Assembly (NCBI RefSeq): GCF_004762045.1
Contig: NZ_SJOM01000007.1
Span: 1,269,672-1,333,671, forward strand
DNA length: 64,000 nt
Reading direction: 5' to 3'
Source: Mycobacterium sp. DL99
GTDB taxonomy: Bacteria > Actinomycetota > Actinomycetes > Mycobacteriales > Mycobacteriaceae
Notes under the pieces: generated by a model
Told to the model about the DNA's origin: nothing
Database searches by the model: none
Seen by the model: only the letters and a program-made list of their open reading frames with translations
In this document: piece by piece, positions 50,946-59,108 of the stretch
Numbering within the stretch: position 1 is the first letter of the stretch
Layout of the letters: each line of letters starts with the position of its first letter
Made by a program: the position numbers and the translations under genes

Positions 50946-52520
50946 TCAGTTGAACGCGGTGCTACCGGACACGGCGTGGGTCTTGCTGATGAGCTTGGCG
51001 TAACAGTGGTTGGAGTCGAAGCCGTGGGAGCTGCACCAGGCCAACGCCCCGCTCGCGTCGGGATAGGTGATCGGCGCGATGGTGACCCAGAAGTTGGGCG
51101 CATCGAACGTCGACCAGTCACCCGACCACAGCAGCTTGGCGTCGTACTCCTGGCGCAGGCGCAGATGTTCCTCCAGCGTCAATGCGTTGTTCCATACGAC
51201 ACCCTCGTCGACGACTCCTGGCCGCTTGGAACTCAATTGCGGCACCCATCGATCGGAGCCCTGCGTGCTGACGACGGTGTGGTCTTCCAGTGAGATCTGC
51301 CGTAGCTGCGCGGAACTCGACACTTCGGGGTTGCGGGCTGCCGTCGGTGTGTAGGACGGCGTCGTCGGCGCCGGCACCGTCTTGTATACGGTCGGCCCGG
51401 CGACGGTCACGCTCGGCGGCGGCGCGAGCGCTGATGTCTGTGCCGGTGACGAGTTGACCGTCGGCGCAGAGTTTTTCGACACCAGCAGACCGATGACGAG
51501 TCCCACGGCGCCGAGCAGAAGTGCAGACACCAGCCCGACGACCGCCAACGGCACCAGCGGTTGCCGCGAAGGCGTGCCGGCATCCGGGGTTCCGGATGCC
51601 ATGTGCGCGAAGACCGGTGGTGCCGTGAACACTGGCGGTGAAAGATACGGCGCCATCATGGTTTCGGCGCTGGCCGCGATCGCCTCGTCCGTCGTGTGCA
51701 ACGCGCGTTGCGCGGCGCGACCCAATGCGCCGGCGCTGCCGTAACGGTCGTCGGGTTCTTTGGCCATGCCGCGCGCGATGACGGTGTCCAGGGATGTGGG
51801 GATCCCCGCGTGGGCCGTACTAGGCCGTGGTGGCGGGCTGGAGAGGTGCGCCGCGATCAGCTGTTCGTGGCTGTGGGTGGGAAAAGGTGCATCGGCGGTC
51901 AGCGCCTCGTAGAGCACGCAGGCCAGCGAGTAGGTGTCGGCGGCGGGCGAGCACGGCCCGTCGCCGAACCGTTCCGGGGCCATGTAGCTGAACGAGCCGA
52001 TCCGCATGTCTGCCTGCGTGATCCGCGAATCGCCTTGGGCCTGAGCGATTCCGAAGTCCAGCAGGTAAGCGAAGTCCGTGGGGGTGACGATGATGTTCTG
52101 GGGCTTGACGTCTCGATGGATCAGTCCTTGAGCGTGCGCGGCGTCCAGCGCGGCGGCGATCTGCTCGATGATCGCTACCGCGCGGCGCGGTTCGAGAGGA
52201 CCTGTGTTGATGAGGTCGTGCAGGGTCTGTCCGCGGACCAGGCGCATGTCGATGTAGAGGTTCCCATCGATCTCGCCCCAGTCGTGAATCGGCACGACGT
52301 GGGGCTCCTCCAAACCTGCCGCGGCCTGCGACTCGCGTAGGAACCGGGTCCGGAACAGCTCATCATGCGCAAACTCCGCGCGCAGGATCTTCAGGGCGAC
52401 GGTCCGGCCCTTGTCGACGTCGACGGCCTCGTACACCTCGCCCATGCCGCCTCGGCCGAGCAGCGCGGTCAGCTCGTACTTGCCGAAACGACCACCCACG
52501 CGCGGGTTGTTCTCGACCAT
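50946..52520 (-). CDS. Membrane Ser/Thr protein kinase (PknE/PknF/PknJ-like)
   Basis: 524 aa. The kinase domain has GRGGMGEVY, K44 in VALKIL, HRDVKPQN with D137, DFG at 155-157 and SYMAPERF. One transmembrane helix lies at about 323-350. The extracellular part starts with a Pro/Thr linker and ends in a domain of about 100 residues with WSGDWSTFDAPNFWVT and a Cys pair (AWCSSHGFDSNHCYA). The outer domain is unlike PknB PASTA repeats and unlike PknH. The C-terminal domain presumably senses a cell-wall or small-molecule signal. Confidence 0.9.
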   Translation of the reverse strand: MVENNPRVGGRFGKYELTALLGRGGMGEVYEAVDVDKGRTVALKILRAEFAHDELFRTRFLRESQAAAGLEEPHVVPIHDWGEIDGNLYIDMRLVRGQTLHDLINTGPLEPRRAVAIIEQIAAALDAAHAQGLIHRDVKPQNIIVTPTDFAYLLDFGIAQAQGDSRITQADMRIGSFSYMAPERFGDGPCSPAADTYSLACVLYEALTADAPFPTHSHEQLIAAHLSSPPPRPSTAHAGIPTSLDTVIARGMAKEPDDRYGSAGALGRAAQRALHTTDEAIAASAETMMAPYLSPPVFTAPPVFAHMASGTPDAGTPSRQPLVPLAVVGLVSALLLGAVGLVIGLLVSKNSAPTVNSSPAQTSALAPPPSVTVAGPTVYKTVPAPTTPSYTPTAARNPEVSSSAQLRQISLEDHTVVSTQGSDRWVPQLSSKRPGVVDEGVVWNNALTLEEHLRLRQEYDAKLLWSGDWSTFDAPNFWVTIAPITYPDASGALAWCSSHGFDSNHCYAKLISKTHAVSGSTAFN

Positions 52521-52649
52521 CCTGTGCCTCCTCGACTGGCGAACAGGCGAACGTAGCGTGGGGTGCCGACAAGTTTATTCTCGGTTGCCGATTCCGTAGT
52601 GGGAATTGACGCGTAATTGCTGCCGGCACGCCTGACCTTCGGGCTGCCG

Positions 52650-53141
52650 TCAGGGTTGGCCGGACGGGGTCAGCTTGATCGCGGTGAGGTGCAGACGATC
52701 GACCGCCTCGGTGAACTCCTCCAGCGTGGGGATGCGCTGATCGCGGAACGTCAACCCCATCATGCGTTGGGCGCGTTTGACGCCGTAGGACTCGGCGCAG
52801 CGCCGAAACAGATCGGCGACGCTCGCGCGGTCCTCGATGAGTTCGCCCCGCATGGTCGTTGTCTTGCCGTCATGGAGGACCTCGGCGGTGGCACCGTCGC
52901 GAAAGTTGCGCTTCCATCCGGCATCGGTCATCGCATAGAGGGTGTTGTCGACGACGTGTGCGCTCAGCGGAATCACATACTGCCGTCCGGTTTTTCGGCC
53001 GCGCACGGTCAGAACCATGAACTGGTGGCGTGCGGGGCCGGCGAGGGGCGTGCGCAGCATGAACCCCAGGGCCGGGTTGACGACGCGCATCATCGCTTTC
53101 GGCGGATGCGTCACGGTGATCGCGGGTGATTGCGCTGTCAT
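52650..53141 (-). CDS. F420-dependent nitroreductase/quinone reductase family (Ddn-like, DUF385)
   Basis: 163 aa. The split-barrel fold shows the DUF385 pattern: FMVLTVRGRKTGRQYVIPL (RKTG is the core motif that contacts F420), then AMTDAGWKRNFRDG and MRGELI. Mycobacterial family members use reduced F420 to reduce quinones or nitro compounds. It stands alone and is divergent from the Mut7-C gene. Confidence 0.85.
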   Translation of the reverse strand: MTAQSPAITVTHPPKAMMRVVNPALGFMLRTPLAGPARHQFMVLTVRGRKTGRQYVIPLSAHVVDNTLYAMTDAGWKRNFRDGATAEVLHDGKTTTMRGELIEDRASVADLFRRCAESYGVKRAQRMMGLTFRDQRIPTLEEFTEAVDRLHLTAIKLTPSGQP

Positions 53142-53230
53142 GACCTCACGCTAGGCCGATTGTCCGACGTTGCCCAGGGTTCCGGTGGATCCCGATTGCT
53201 CGCGGCGGCCCTGCGCGGGACCATGGCGGT

Positions 53231-53977
53231 ATGGCCGGCTTCGTTACCGTCCGGGCCTACGCCGAGCTCAACGACTTCCTGGGCCCCGAGTCACGGGGTC
53301 TGCCCGTGCACCGGCCAGTCCGGAGTCATCAGACGGTCAAGGATGTGCTCGAGGCGATGGGCATCCCGCACACCGAGATCGACTTGATCCTGGTGAACGG
53401 GGAGCCGGTGGGCTTCGAGCATCGCCCAGTCGTCGGCGACCGGATCGCGGTGTACCCGATGTTCGAGGCGCTCGAGATCGGGGCGACGGCCCGGCTGCGT
53501 CCGGTGCCGCTGCGGGATCCGCGGTTCGTGATCGACGTCAATCTCGGCCGGCTGGCGCGGCTGCTGCGCCTGCTCGGGCTCGACGTGTGGTGGTCCAACG
53601 ACGCCGATGATCAGAGCTTGGCCGATATCAGTGTCGAGCAGCAGCGGATCTTGCTGACTCGGGACCGTGGTCTGTTGAAGCGCCGTGCGATCACCCACGG
53701 CCTGTTCGTGCACTCCCAGCTTCCGGAGCAGCAGACCCTGGAGGTGCTGCGACGACTGGATCTGCGGCGTCGGGTCGCGCCATTCACGCGGTGCGTGCGA
53801 TGCAACGGCAAGCTGGCCGCGGTGCCTAAGGAGGCGGTGATGGAGCGTCTTGAGCCGTTGACCCGCCGCTACTACGACGAGTTCAGTCATTGCCCGGATT
53901 GCGGGCAGATCTACTGGCCCGGGACGCATTTCGCGAGATTGAACAAACTCGTCGACCGGCTGCTCGGCCAACTCTGA
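53231..53977 (+). CDS. Mut7-C RNase-domain protein with N-terminal ubiquitin-like fold
   Basis: 248 aa. The N-terminal 85 residues form a beta-grasp ubiquitin-like domain (VHRPVRSHQTVKDVLEAMG, VNGEPVGFEHRPVVGDRIAVYP). The rest is Mut7-C (PF01927), a PIN-like nuclease: FVIDVNLGRLARLLRLLG with the key Asp, WSNDADDQSL, ILLTRDRGLL, then a zinc ribbon CVRCNGK...CPDCGQIYW. Predicted metal-dependent RNase; targets unknown. A hairpin terminator follows. Confidence 0.88.
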   Translation: MAGFVTVRAYAELNDFLGPESRGLPVHRPVRSHQTVKDVLEAMGIPHTEIDLILVNGEPVGFEHRPVVGDRIAVYPMFEALEIGATARLRPVPLRDPRFVIDVNLGRLARLLRLLGLDVWWSNDADDQSLADISVEQQRILLTRDRGLLKRRAITHGLFVHSQLPEQQTLEVLRRLDLRRRVAPFTRCVRCNGKLAAVPKEAVMERLEPLTRRYYDEFSHCPDCGQIYWPGTHFARLNKLVDRLLGQL

Positions 53978-54015
53978 TCGCCGGTGCCCTCGGGGGTTGA
54001 GGCGCCATGACGAGC

Positions 54016-54037
54016 GGCACCGAGATTTGTCGGTGCC
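54016..54037 (+). terminator. Hairpin terminator after the Mut7-C gene
   Basis: Perfect 8-bp stem GGCACCGA (54016-54023) / TCGGTGCC (54030-54037), 6-nt loop. Confidence 0.6.
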
Positions 54038-54083
54038 TGGTGCGACGATGCCCGGTTCACTCAAATGAGGACTGGAGGTTCTG

Positions 54084-54407
54084 ATGAAGACTGGTGTGTG
54101 TGGTGTGGCGGTGCTGCTGACGGTGGCGGCCCTGGCGGGGAGCCCGACGGCTGCGGCGGCGCCGTCGTGGACGATGCCAAATCTGATCGGGATGGATCTG
54201 CAGGGTGCGCAGGATGCGATTCAGTCGCTGACCCGTGGTGAGGTGTGGTTCAGCAGCTCAACCGATCTCACCGGGAAGGGCCGGGCGCAGATCAGCGATC
54301 GCAACTGGTAGGTGTGCAGTTCGACCCCGCCGCCCGGGACGAAGTTCTCTGCGTCGACCAAGATCGACTTCGGGGTGGTGCGCATCGATACCGAGGAATG
54401 TCCCTGA
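54084..54407 (+). pseudogene. PASTA-like small secreted protein, disrupted copy B (nonsense codon)
   Basis: 107 codons if the internal stop is ignored. Signal peptide (MKTGVCGVAVLLTVAALAG) then SWTMPNLIGMDLQGAQDAIQ, a PASTA-like start. TAG at 54309-54311 follows DRNW where copy A has CAG (Gln); after it the frame continues with VCSSTPPPG and FGVVRIDTEECP to TGA at 54405-54407. The truncated product would lack the second half and both late Cys. A sequencing error or readthrough cannot be excluded. Confidence 0.7.
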
Positions 54408-54499
54408 GGTAATCGGACCGGCTGTCCCGTCTGCACAGCGCCTGGTCGAAGGCCAGGTGTGGAATCCGGGCGGGGCAGCCGGGGGAACTCGGCCTGGGT

Positions 54500-54614
54500 T
54501 CACGTCTTGCAGTCCTCGACCAGCTGTGTGTCTGCGTCGATGAGCCGTTGAACAGTGTTGAGGTAGTTCACCTTTCGGATCCCGTCACTGCCATTGGATG
54601 CGCCAGGTAGCACC
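54500..54614 (-). pseudogene. 3' remnant of a duplicate of the 49789-50844 membrane protein gene
   Basis: Read on the minus strand to a TGA at 54500, the sequence encodes LPGASNGSDGIRKVNYLN then RLIDADTQLVEDCKT, closely matching the last 38 residues of the intact protein (TPGMSNGEIGIRQMSYLN, RLVDADTQLLDECRR). The 5' nine-tenths of the gene is missing. Confidence 0.75.
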
Positions 54615-54617
54615 TGC

Positions 54618-54965
54618 TTACTGTGCTGCGGTCTGATTGTGGCGATGCTGGGACGCAGCCAGACGAAGCAATTTCTCGAGCGGTGGTTGAAACGCCGAAC
54701 GTGTGTCCGGATCCAGTGTTTCGAGGTGGGTCGGTAGCTTCTCGATGATCGTCGTGACGATGATGTCGTTCGACGGCTCGCGCAAATCCATCATGAGCAC
54801 GTTGTTGTCGTGCAGCTCAACGACTTCTGATCTTTTCGCCCCTTCCGGTAGCTGCTCGGCGAGGAAATCGAACAAGAAGTGGGTCACCGACGAATTCCAT
54901 GACCAGCCATCGTCGACAAATCGGAAGTATCCGCTCATTTGCCCCCTCGGGAACTCGTTGCCCAT
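54618..54965 (-). CDS. Hypothetical 115-aa protein
   Basis: No signal peptide or membrane helix. It begins MGNEFPRGQMSGYFRF (a second in-frame Met follows at residue 10) and has mixed alpha/beta character with acidic patches (VVELHDNNVLMMDLREPSND) and a His/Gln-rich end. AT content is higher than in its neighbours, and it sits directly against a gene remnant, both hinting at recent insertion. The size resembles immunity or antitoxin proteins, but no toxin gene adjoins. Unrecognised. Confidence 0.55.
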   Translation of the reverse strand: MGNEFPRGQMSGYFRFVDDGWSWNSSVTHFLFDFLAEQLPEGAKRSEVVELHDNNVLMMDLREPSNDIIVTTIIEKLPTHLETLDPDTRSAFQPPLEKLLRLAASQHRHNQTAAQ

Positions 54966-55196
54966 AGATTAGTTCCGGTCAGCGTGGGGTGGAGTCGGTA
55001 GTTCACGAGGTCAGCCCGGGGCCCACTGCGGAATGCCACGTGAGGGTCGGCTGTGCGGATGCCGCCGAATCGGATGGGCTGGGCGCGAAGGAATTTGAAT
55101 CCGTTCCCACTCTCAATATACGGCGGGGGGTGGGGCTTGCGGCAAGGCCCCTGACGTGCTGCACAATCTTTCGATCCGTGACGAGATGGGGATGTT

Positions 55197-55625
55197 GTGA
55201 CGAGTACGCCGAAACCGTTTGAGGTGCATGAGTCCGGTGCGCTCCTGCACGGCACCAAGGCCGACCTGGCGGTGGGTGATTGCTTGGTGCCTGGACGCGA
55301 GTCGAACTACGAAGCTGGGCGGATCATGAACCATGTGTACGTCACCCGCACATTGGACGCCGCGGTGTGGGGAGCCGAGATGGCCGTCGGCGAGGGGCGA
55401 GGCCGCATCTACATCGTCGAACCCGAAGGCGCGATCGAGGACGACCCGAACGTGACCGACAAGAAGCTTCCCGGAAACCCGACCCGCTCCTACCGAACCC
55501 GTGAGCCGGTGAAAATCGTCGGTGAGATCACCGACTGGGTGGGGCATTCACCCGAGCAGCTGCAGGACATGCGCGACGGCCTGGCTGACCTTCGGCGGCG
55601 AGGGCTGGACGTCATCTACGACTGA
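55197..55625 (+). CDS. arr: Rifampin ADP-ribosyltransferase Arr
   Basis: 142 aa from GTG 55197. The sequence is very close to M. smegmatis Arr as I recall it: FEVHESGALLHGTKADL, PGRESNYEAGRIMNHVY and DDPNVTDKKLPGNPTRSY are nearly unchanged. H18, Y48 and an Asp at 82-83 fit the family's NAD-binding/catalytic positions. It transfers ADP-ribose from NAD to the C23 hydroxyl of rifamycins and inactivates them. It is a chromosomal gene with no integron or transposon sequence around it, so an intrinsic resistance gene. Strand-independent from its neighbours. Confidence 0.95.
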   Translation: MTSTPKPFEVHESGALLHGTKADLAVGDCLVPGRESNYEAGRIMNHVYVTRTLDAAVWGAEMAVGEGRGRIYIVEPEGAIEDDPNVTDKKLPGNPTRSYRTREPVKIVGEITDWVGHSPEQLQDMRDGLADLRRRGLDVIYD

Positions 55626-55700
55626 TGTATCGGGGCCGCTTCGTTGTGCCGCTGTTCGCTCGATACGGGGATTTGTGCCCACCCCCCGTACCCTTCCATC

Positions 55701-57119
55701 GTGAACGCGATCGATCCTGACCAGCTCAGCACGTGCCTGCGGGTGCTGTCCGAGGTGCAAGAACTGCCTCCCGAGCACCCCGACGCCGTTGCTGTGCGCC
55801 AGGCCACCGCGAAGATGTTCAAGGCGCTGAAGAAGGCCCGCCGGACCGCCAAGCGTGACGCGATCGCGGCTGCTGACCGCGCTGTCATCGCCGCCACCGC
55901 CACGGGTGCGCCGGGGCGGATCGACGACGAGACCCAGGGCTTGCCGTTGGTGTCCACGGCGGTCGGGGCCAGTGCGGGCACGTTGCTGCGCTCGCGGGCC
56001 TGCTACATCTGCAAGAACCACCACACCGTGGTCGACGCCTTCTACCACCAGCTTTGTCCGGACTGTGCCGCAATGAACCGGGCCAAGCGCGATGCCCGAA
56101 CCGACCTGACCGGGCGCCGGGCCCTGCTGACCGGCGGGCGCGCCAAGATCGGCATGTACATCGCGCTGCGGCTGTTGCGTGACGGTGCGCACACCACGAT
56201 CACCACCCGGTTTCCCAACGACGCGGTGCGCCGCTTCGCCGCGATGGAGGACAGTGCCGACTGGTTGCACCGGCTGCGGGTGGTGGGGATCGATCTGCGT
56301 GACCCGGCTCAGGTGGTCGCCCTGGCCGACGAGGTGGCCGCGCAGGGGCCGCTGGACATCCTGATCAACAATGCGGCGCAGACGGTGCGCCGCCCGCCGG
56401 GCTCGTATGCCGCACTGGTCGAGGCCGAGCGGACGCCGCCACCGGCATTGGTGGACGTGATCACCTTCGACCATGTCAGTGACGCACACCCGCATGCTCT
56501 GGCCGGGAGTCTCGGCGAGCACCCGTCGGCGCATGCGTTGACCGAGCTCGCCTTGACCGCGCGCAGCGCCTCGCCCGAGCGGATCTCCGCCGGGGTTGCC
56601 ATTGACGCGGGTGGGCTGCTGCCGGATACCGCGTCGGTGAACAGTTGGACCCAACGCGTGCACGAGGTCGACGCGATGGAGCTCCTCGAGGTGCAGCTGT
56701 GCAACCAGACCGCGCCGTTCATTCTGGTGAGCCGGCTGCGCCCGGCGCTTGCCGCTTCACCCGCCCGGCGCAAGTACGTGGTGAACGTGTCAGCGATGGA
56801 AGGCCAGTTCGGCCGCGGCTACAAGGGGCCCGGGCACCCGCACACCAACATGGCCAAGGCCGCGCTGAACATGCTGACCCGCACGAGTTCTGGGGAGATG
56901 CTGGAGCAGGACGGGATCTTGATGACCGCCGTCGATACCGGGTGGATCACCGACGAGCGTCCGCACCCGACGAAGCTACGGCTGGCCGAAGAAGGTTTCC
57001 ACGCACCGCTGGATCTGGTGGATGGTGCTGCGCGCGTGTATGACCCGATCGTGCGCGGGGAATTGGGCGAGGATCTCTATGGGTGCTTCTTGAAGGACTA
57101 CTCGCCGGCTAGTTGGTAG
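55701..57119 (+). CDS. SDR-fold oxidoreductase with an N-terminal zinc-finger domain
   Basis: 472 aa from GTG 55701. Residues 1-85 are helical and Lys/Arg-rich. A four-Cys zinc site follows (RACYICKNHH and QLCPDCAAM, about 95-120). The Rossmann domain begins ALLTGGRAKIGMYIA and has LINNAAQT. The usual Ser-Tyr-x3-Lys site is altered: VNVSAMEGQF then GYKGPGHPHTNMAKAALN, with a longer Tyr-to-Lys spacing. This is a distinct actinobacterial/eukaryotic-like SDR group. It is 75 bp downstream of arr on the same strand; a functional link is unlikely. Confidence 0.75.
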   Translation: MNAIDPDQLSTCLRVLSEVQELPPEHPDAVAVRQATAKMFKALKKARRTAKRDAIAAADRAVIAATATGAPGRIDDETQGLPLVSTAVGASAGTLLRSRACYICKNHHTVVDAFYHQLCPDCAAMNRAKRDARTDLTGRRALLTGGRAKIGMYIALRLLRDGAHTTITTRFPNDAVRRFAAMEDSADWLHRLRVVGIDLRDPAQVVALADEVAAQGPLDILINNAAQTVRRPPGSYAALVEAERTPPPALVDVITFDHVSDAHPHALAGSLGEHPSAHALTELALTARSASPERISAGVAIDAGGLLPDTASVNSWTQRVHEVDAMELLEVQLCNQTAPFILVSRLRPALAASPARRKYVVNVSAMEGQFGRGYKGPGHPHTNMAKAALNMLTRTSSGEMLEQDGILMTAVDTGWITDERPHPTKLRLAEEGFHAPLDLVDGAARVYDPIVRGELGEDLYGCFLKDYSPASW

Positions 57120-57141
57120 GGGCTTCCTCGCTCTGAGCCGG

Positions 57142-57720
57142 TCAGGCGCGTTGGCCGAGCGCCGCTGCGACCGCCGCGCGGACCGTCGCGGCGACGGTCT
57201 CGGGGGAGGACGCGTCGAACTTGCCGTCGAGGTGCAGGAAAGCCAGGCCGTGCACGAGCGCCCACACCGCGTTCGCCATAGCGTCCGGGTCTGACGTGGG
57301 AATCGCCTGCCGCACAATCGATCTGAGGTACTCGCTGATCGCCGCGACCGCGGCGACCCGCTCCGGGCTGGTGGGGTCGCACGGTTCGGCGAACATGGCC
57401 CGGAACAGGCCGGGGCGTTTCAGTGCGAAGTTCACGTAGGCGATGGCGATGTCGGCGAGGTCGTCGGGCGTATTCGGTGACGGGCTGGCTGCTGCCAACT
57501 GGGTGGCCAGATCGCGATAGCCCACCGCGGCGACCGCCGACAACAGCGCGTCGCGGTCGGCGAAGTGCCGGTAGGGCGCGGCGGTCGAGACTCCCGCACG
57601 CCGGGCCGCTGCGCGCAGCGACAGTTCGGTCGCGCCGCCCTCCTCGAGCAGCTCCAGGGCCGCCTGCACGAGCGCGCTGGGCAGGTCGCCGTGGTGATAC
57701 GACCTCGTTGACGTGGGCAT
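57142..57720 (-). CDS. TetR-family regulator of the OYE/DJ-1/ADC operon
   Basis: 192 aa. HTH: ALVQAALELLEEGGATELSLRAAARRAGVSTAAPYRHF, shown here only to mark its two helices, residues 14-50. A TetR_C_13/WHG-type effector domain follows (residues 80-185). It is divergent from the flavin oxidoreductase gene with 97 bp between starts, in which a large inverted repeat lies, so autorepression and control of the operon are likely. The inducer is probably an electrophilic or enone compound reduced by the operon's first enzyme. Confidence 0.88.
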   Translation of the reverse strand: MPTSTRSYHHGDLPSALVQAALELLEEGGATELSLRAAARRAGVSTAAPYRHFADRDALLSAVAAVGYRDLATQLAAASPSPNTPDDLADIAIAYVNFALKRPGLFRAMFAEPCDPTSPERVAAVAAISEYLRSIVRQAIPTSDPDAMANAVWALVHGLAFLHLDGKFDASSPETVAATVRAAVAAALGQRA

Positions 57721-57740
57721 TCGGGACTTACCTCACAAGT

Positions 57741-57800
57741 GTTGACACCGCTTACATCCTGGTCGTATGTTAGCACCCATCGTAAGTAAGCACTGTCAAC
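57741..57800. promoter_or_regulatory. Divergent promoter with inverted-repeat operator
   Basis: GTTGACACCGCTTAC (57741-57755) and the complement of 57786-57800 (GTTGACAGTGCTTAC) match at 13 of 15 positions, one arm for each direction. Each arm contains TTGACA. For the plus-strand operon TTGACA (57742) with TATGTT (57766-57771), spacing 18, makes a good sigma-A promoter. A regulator bound at both arms would cover both -35 boxes. Confidence 0.65.
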
Positions 57801-57817
57801 ATCGGTAGGGAGTTCCC

Positions 57818-59095
57818 ATGTCGAAAGCGTCGGAGGCGTTGTTCGCGCCCCTGCAGCTCAAGTCCGGCGAGGTCTTGGGTAACCGGATCGCCAAGGCGGC
57901 CATGGAAGAGGGCATGGCCGGGCGGGCGCAGCTGCCCGACGAGCGCCTGATCGCGCTGTACCGGCAATGGGGCTCCGGCGGAACGGGCCTGCTCATCACC
58001 GGCAACGTCATGGTCCACGCCGAGGCGATGACCGGGCCAGGTGGCGTCGTGCTGGACGCCGACTCCCCGCTGGAGCCCTTCGTGGCATGGGCACGTGCAG
58101 GCAAGGGCGACGGTGCGGCGATGTGGATGCAGATCAGTCATCCCGGCCGTCAGGTCCAGGCCAACATGCCTGGCGTGGTGTGGGGACCGTCGGACGTCGC
58201 GGTCGACCTGGGCCGGCACTCGAAGCGCTTCGGGCAGCCGATGGCGATGACGGCCGAGCAGATCGCCGACACCATCACGCGCTTCGCCACCACCGCGCGC
58301 CGCGCCGAGCAGGCCGGGTTCGACGGGGTCGAGGTCCATGCCGCGCACGGATATCTCTTGTCGCAGTTCCTGTCTCCGCTCGTCAACACCCGTACCGACG
58401 AATGGGGCGGCTCGCTGGACAACCGGGCCCGACTGCTGTGCGAGATCGTGCGCGCCATCCGCGCCGAGGTGGCACCGGGCTTTTCCGTTGCGGTGAAACT
58501 GAATTCAGCGGACTTCCAGCGTGGCGGATTTGACGCCGACGACGCCCGAAATGTGATCGACATGCTCGCGCCGCTGGGTGTCGACCTCATCGAGCTGTCT
58601 GGCGGCAGCTACGAAAGCCCTGCCATGACCGGCCGCCCGGCCGATGATCGCACCGCGGCCCGCGAGGCGTACTTCCTGGAGCTGGCCGCCGAGCTCGCCG
58701 TGAGCAGTCCCATCCCGCTCATGCTGACCGGCGGGATCACCCGGCACCAGACCGCCGAGCGGGTGCTGGCCAGTGGCGTCGCGGTGGTCGGCATGGCCAC
58801 CGCGCTGGCCGAAACCCCCGACCTCCCCGCACGGTGGCGCCGGGGCGCGGAGGCCACCGGACGACTGAAGCCCGTGACCTGGTCGGACAAGCCGCTGGCC
58901 TCCATCGCCAGCATGGCGATGGTGCGCTACCAGATGCGTCGACTCGGTGCGGGGAAGATGCCTGCGCTGGGTGTCGGACCGGCTTTCGCGCTGGTCGTCG
59001 ATCAACTGGTGTCGCGACGTGCCCTGCGTGGGTACTCACGGTGGTTGAAGACCCGGCCGCGGCCGGCTCGCGTTGTTGGTGCCCAACACATCTAA
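57818..59095 (+). CDS. Old-yellow-enzyme family NADH:flavin oxidoreductase
   Basis: 425 aa from ATG 57818 (GGTAGGGAG upstream). TIM-barrel OYE: NRIAKAAMEEGMAG at the start, WMQISHPGRQVQ, the substrate-binding pair in GVEVHAAHGYLLSQFLSP, and DEWGGSLDNRARL for phosphate and FMN. The last 60 residues form a small C-terminal extension. Only the single FMN domain is present, without the FeS/NADH domains of 2,4-dienoyl-CoA reductase. Expected to reduce activated C=C bonds of enones or nitroesters. First gene of a three-gene operon. Confidence 0.9.
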   Translation: MSKASEALFAPLQLKSGEVLGNRIAKAAMEEGMAGRAQLPDERLIALYRQWGSGGTGLLITGNVMVHAEAMTGPGGVVLDADSPLEPFVAWARAGKGDGAAMWMQISHPGRQVQANMPGVVWGPSDVAVDLGRHSKRFGQPMAMTAEQIADTITRFATTARRAEQAGFDGVEVHAAHGYLLSQFLSPLVNTRTDEWGGSLDNRARLLCEIVRAIRAEVAPGFSVAVKLNSADFQRGGFDADDARNVIDMLAPLGVDLIELSGGSYESPAMTGRPADDRTAAREAYFLELAAELAVSSPIPLMLTGGITRHQTAERVLASGVAVVGMATALAETPDLPARWRRGAEATGRLKPVTWSDKPLASIASMAMVRYQMRRLGAGKMPALGVGPAFALVVDQLVSRRALRGYSRWLKTRPRPARVVGAQHI

Positions 59096-59108
59096 GGGGA
59101 GAGGGGCC

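Noticed and set aside
55197..55625. arr as a horizontally acquired cassette gene
   Set aside because: No integron attC site, transposase or plasmid feature adjoins it, and the sequence resembles the chromosomal mycobacterial Arr.
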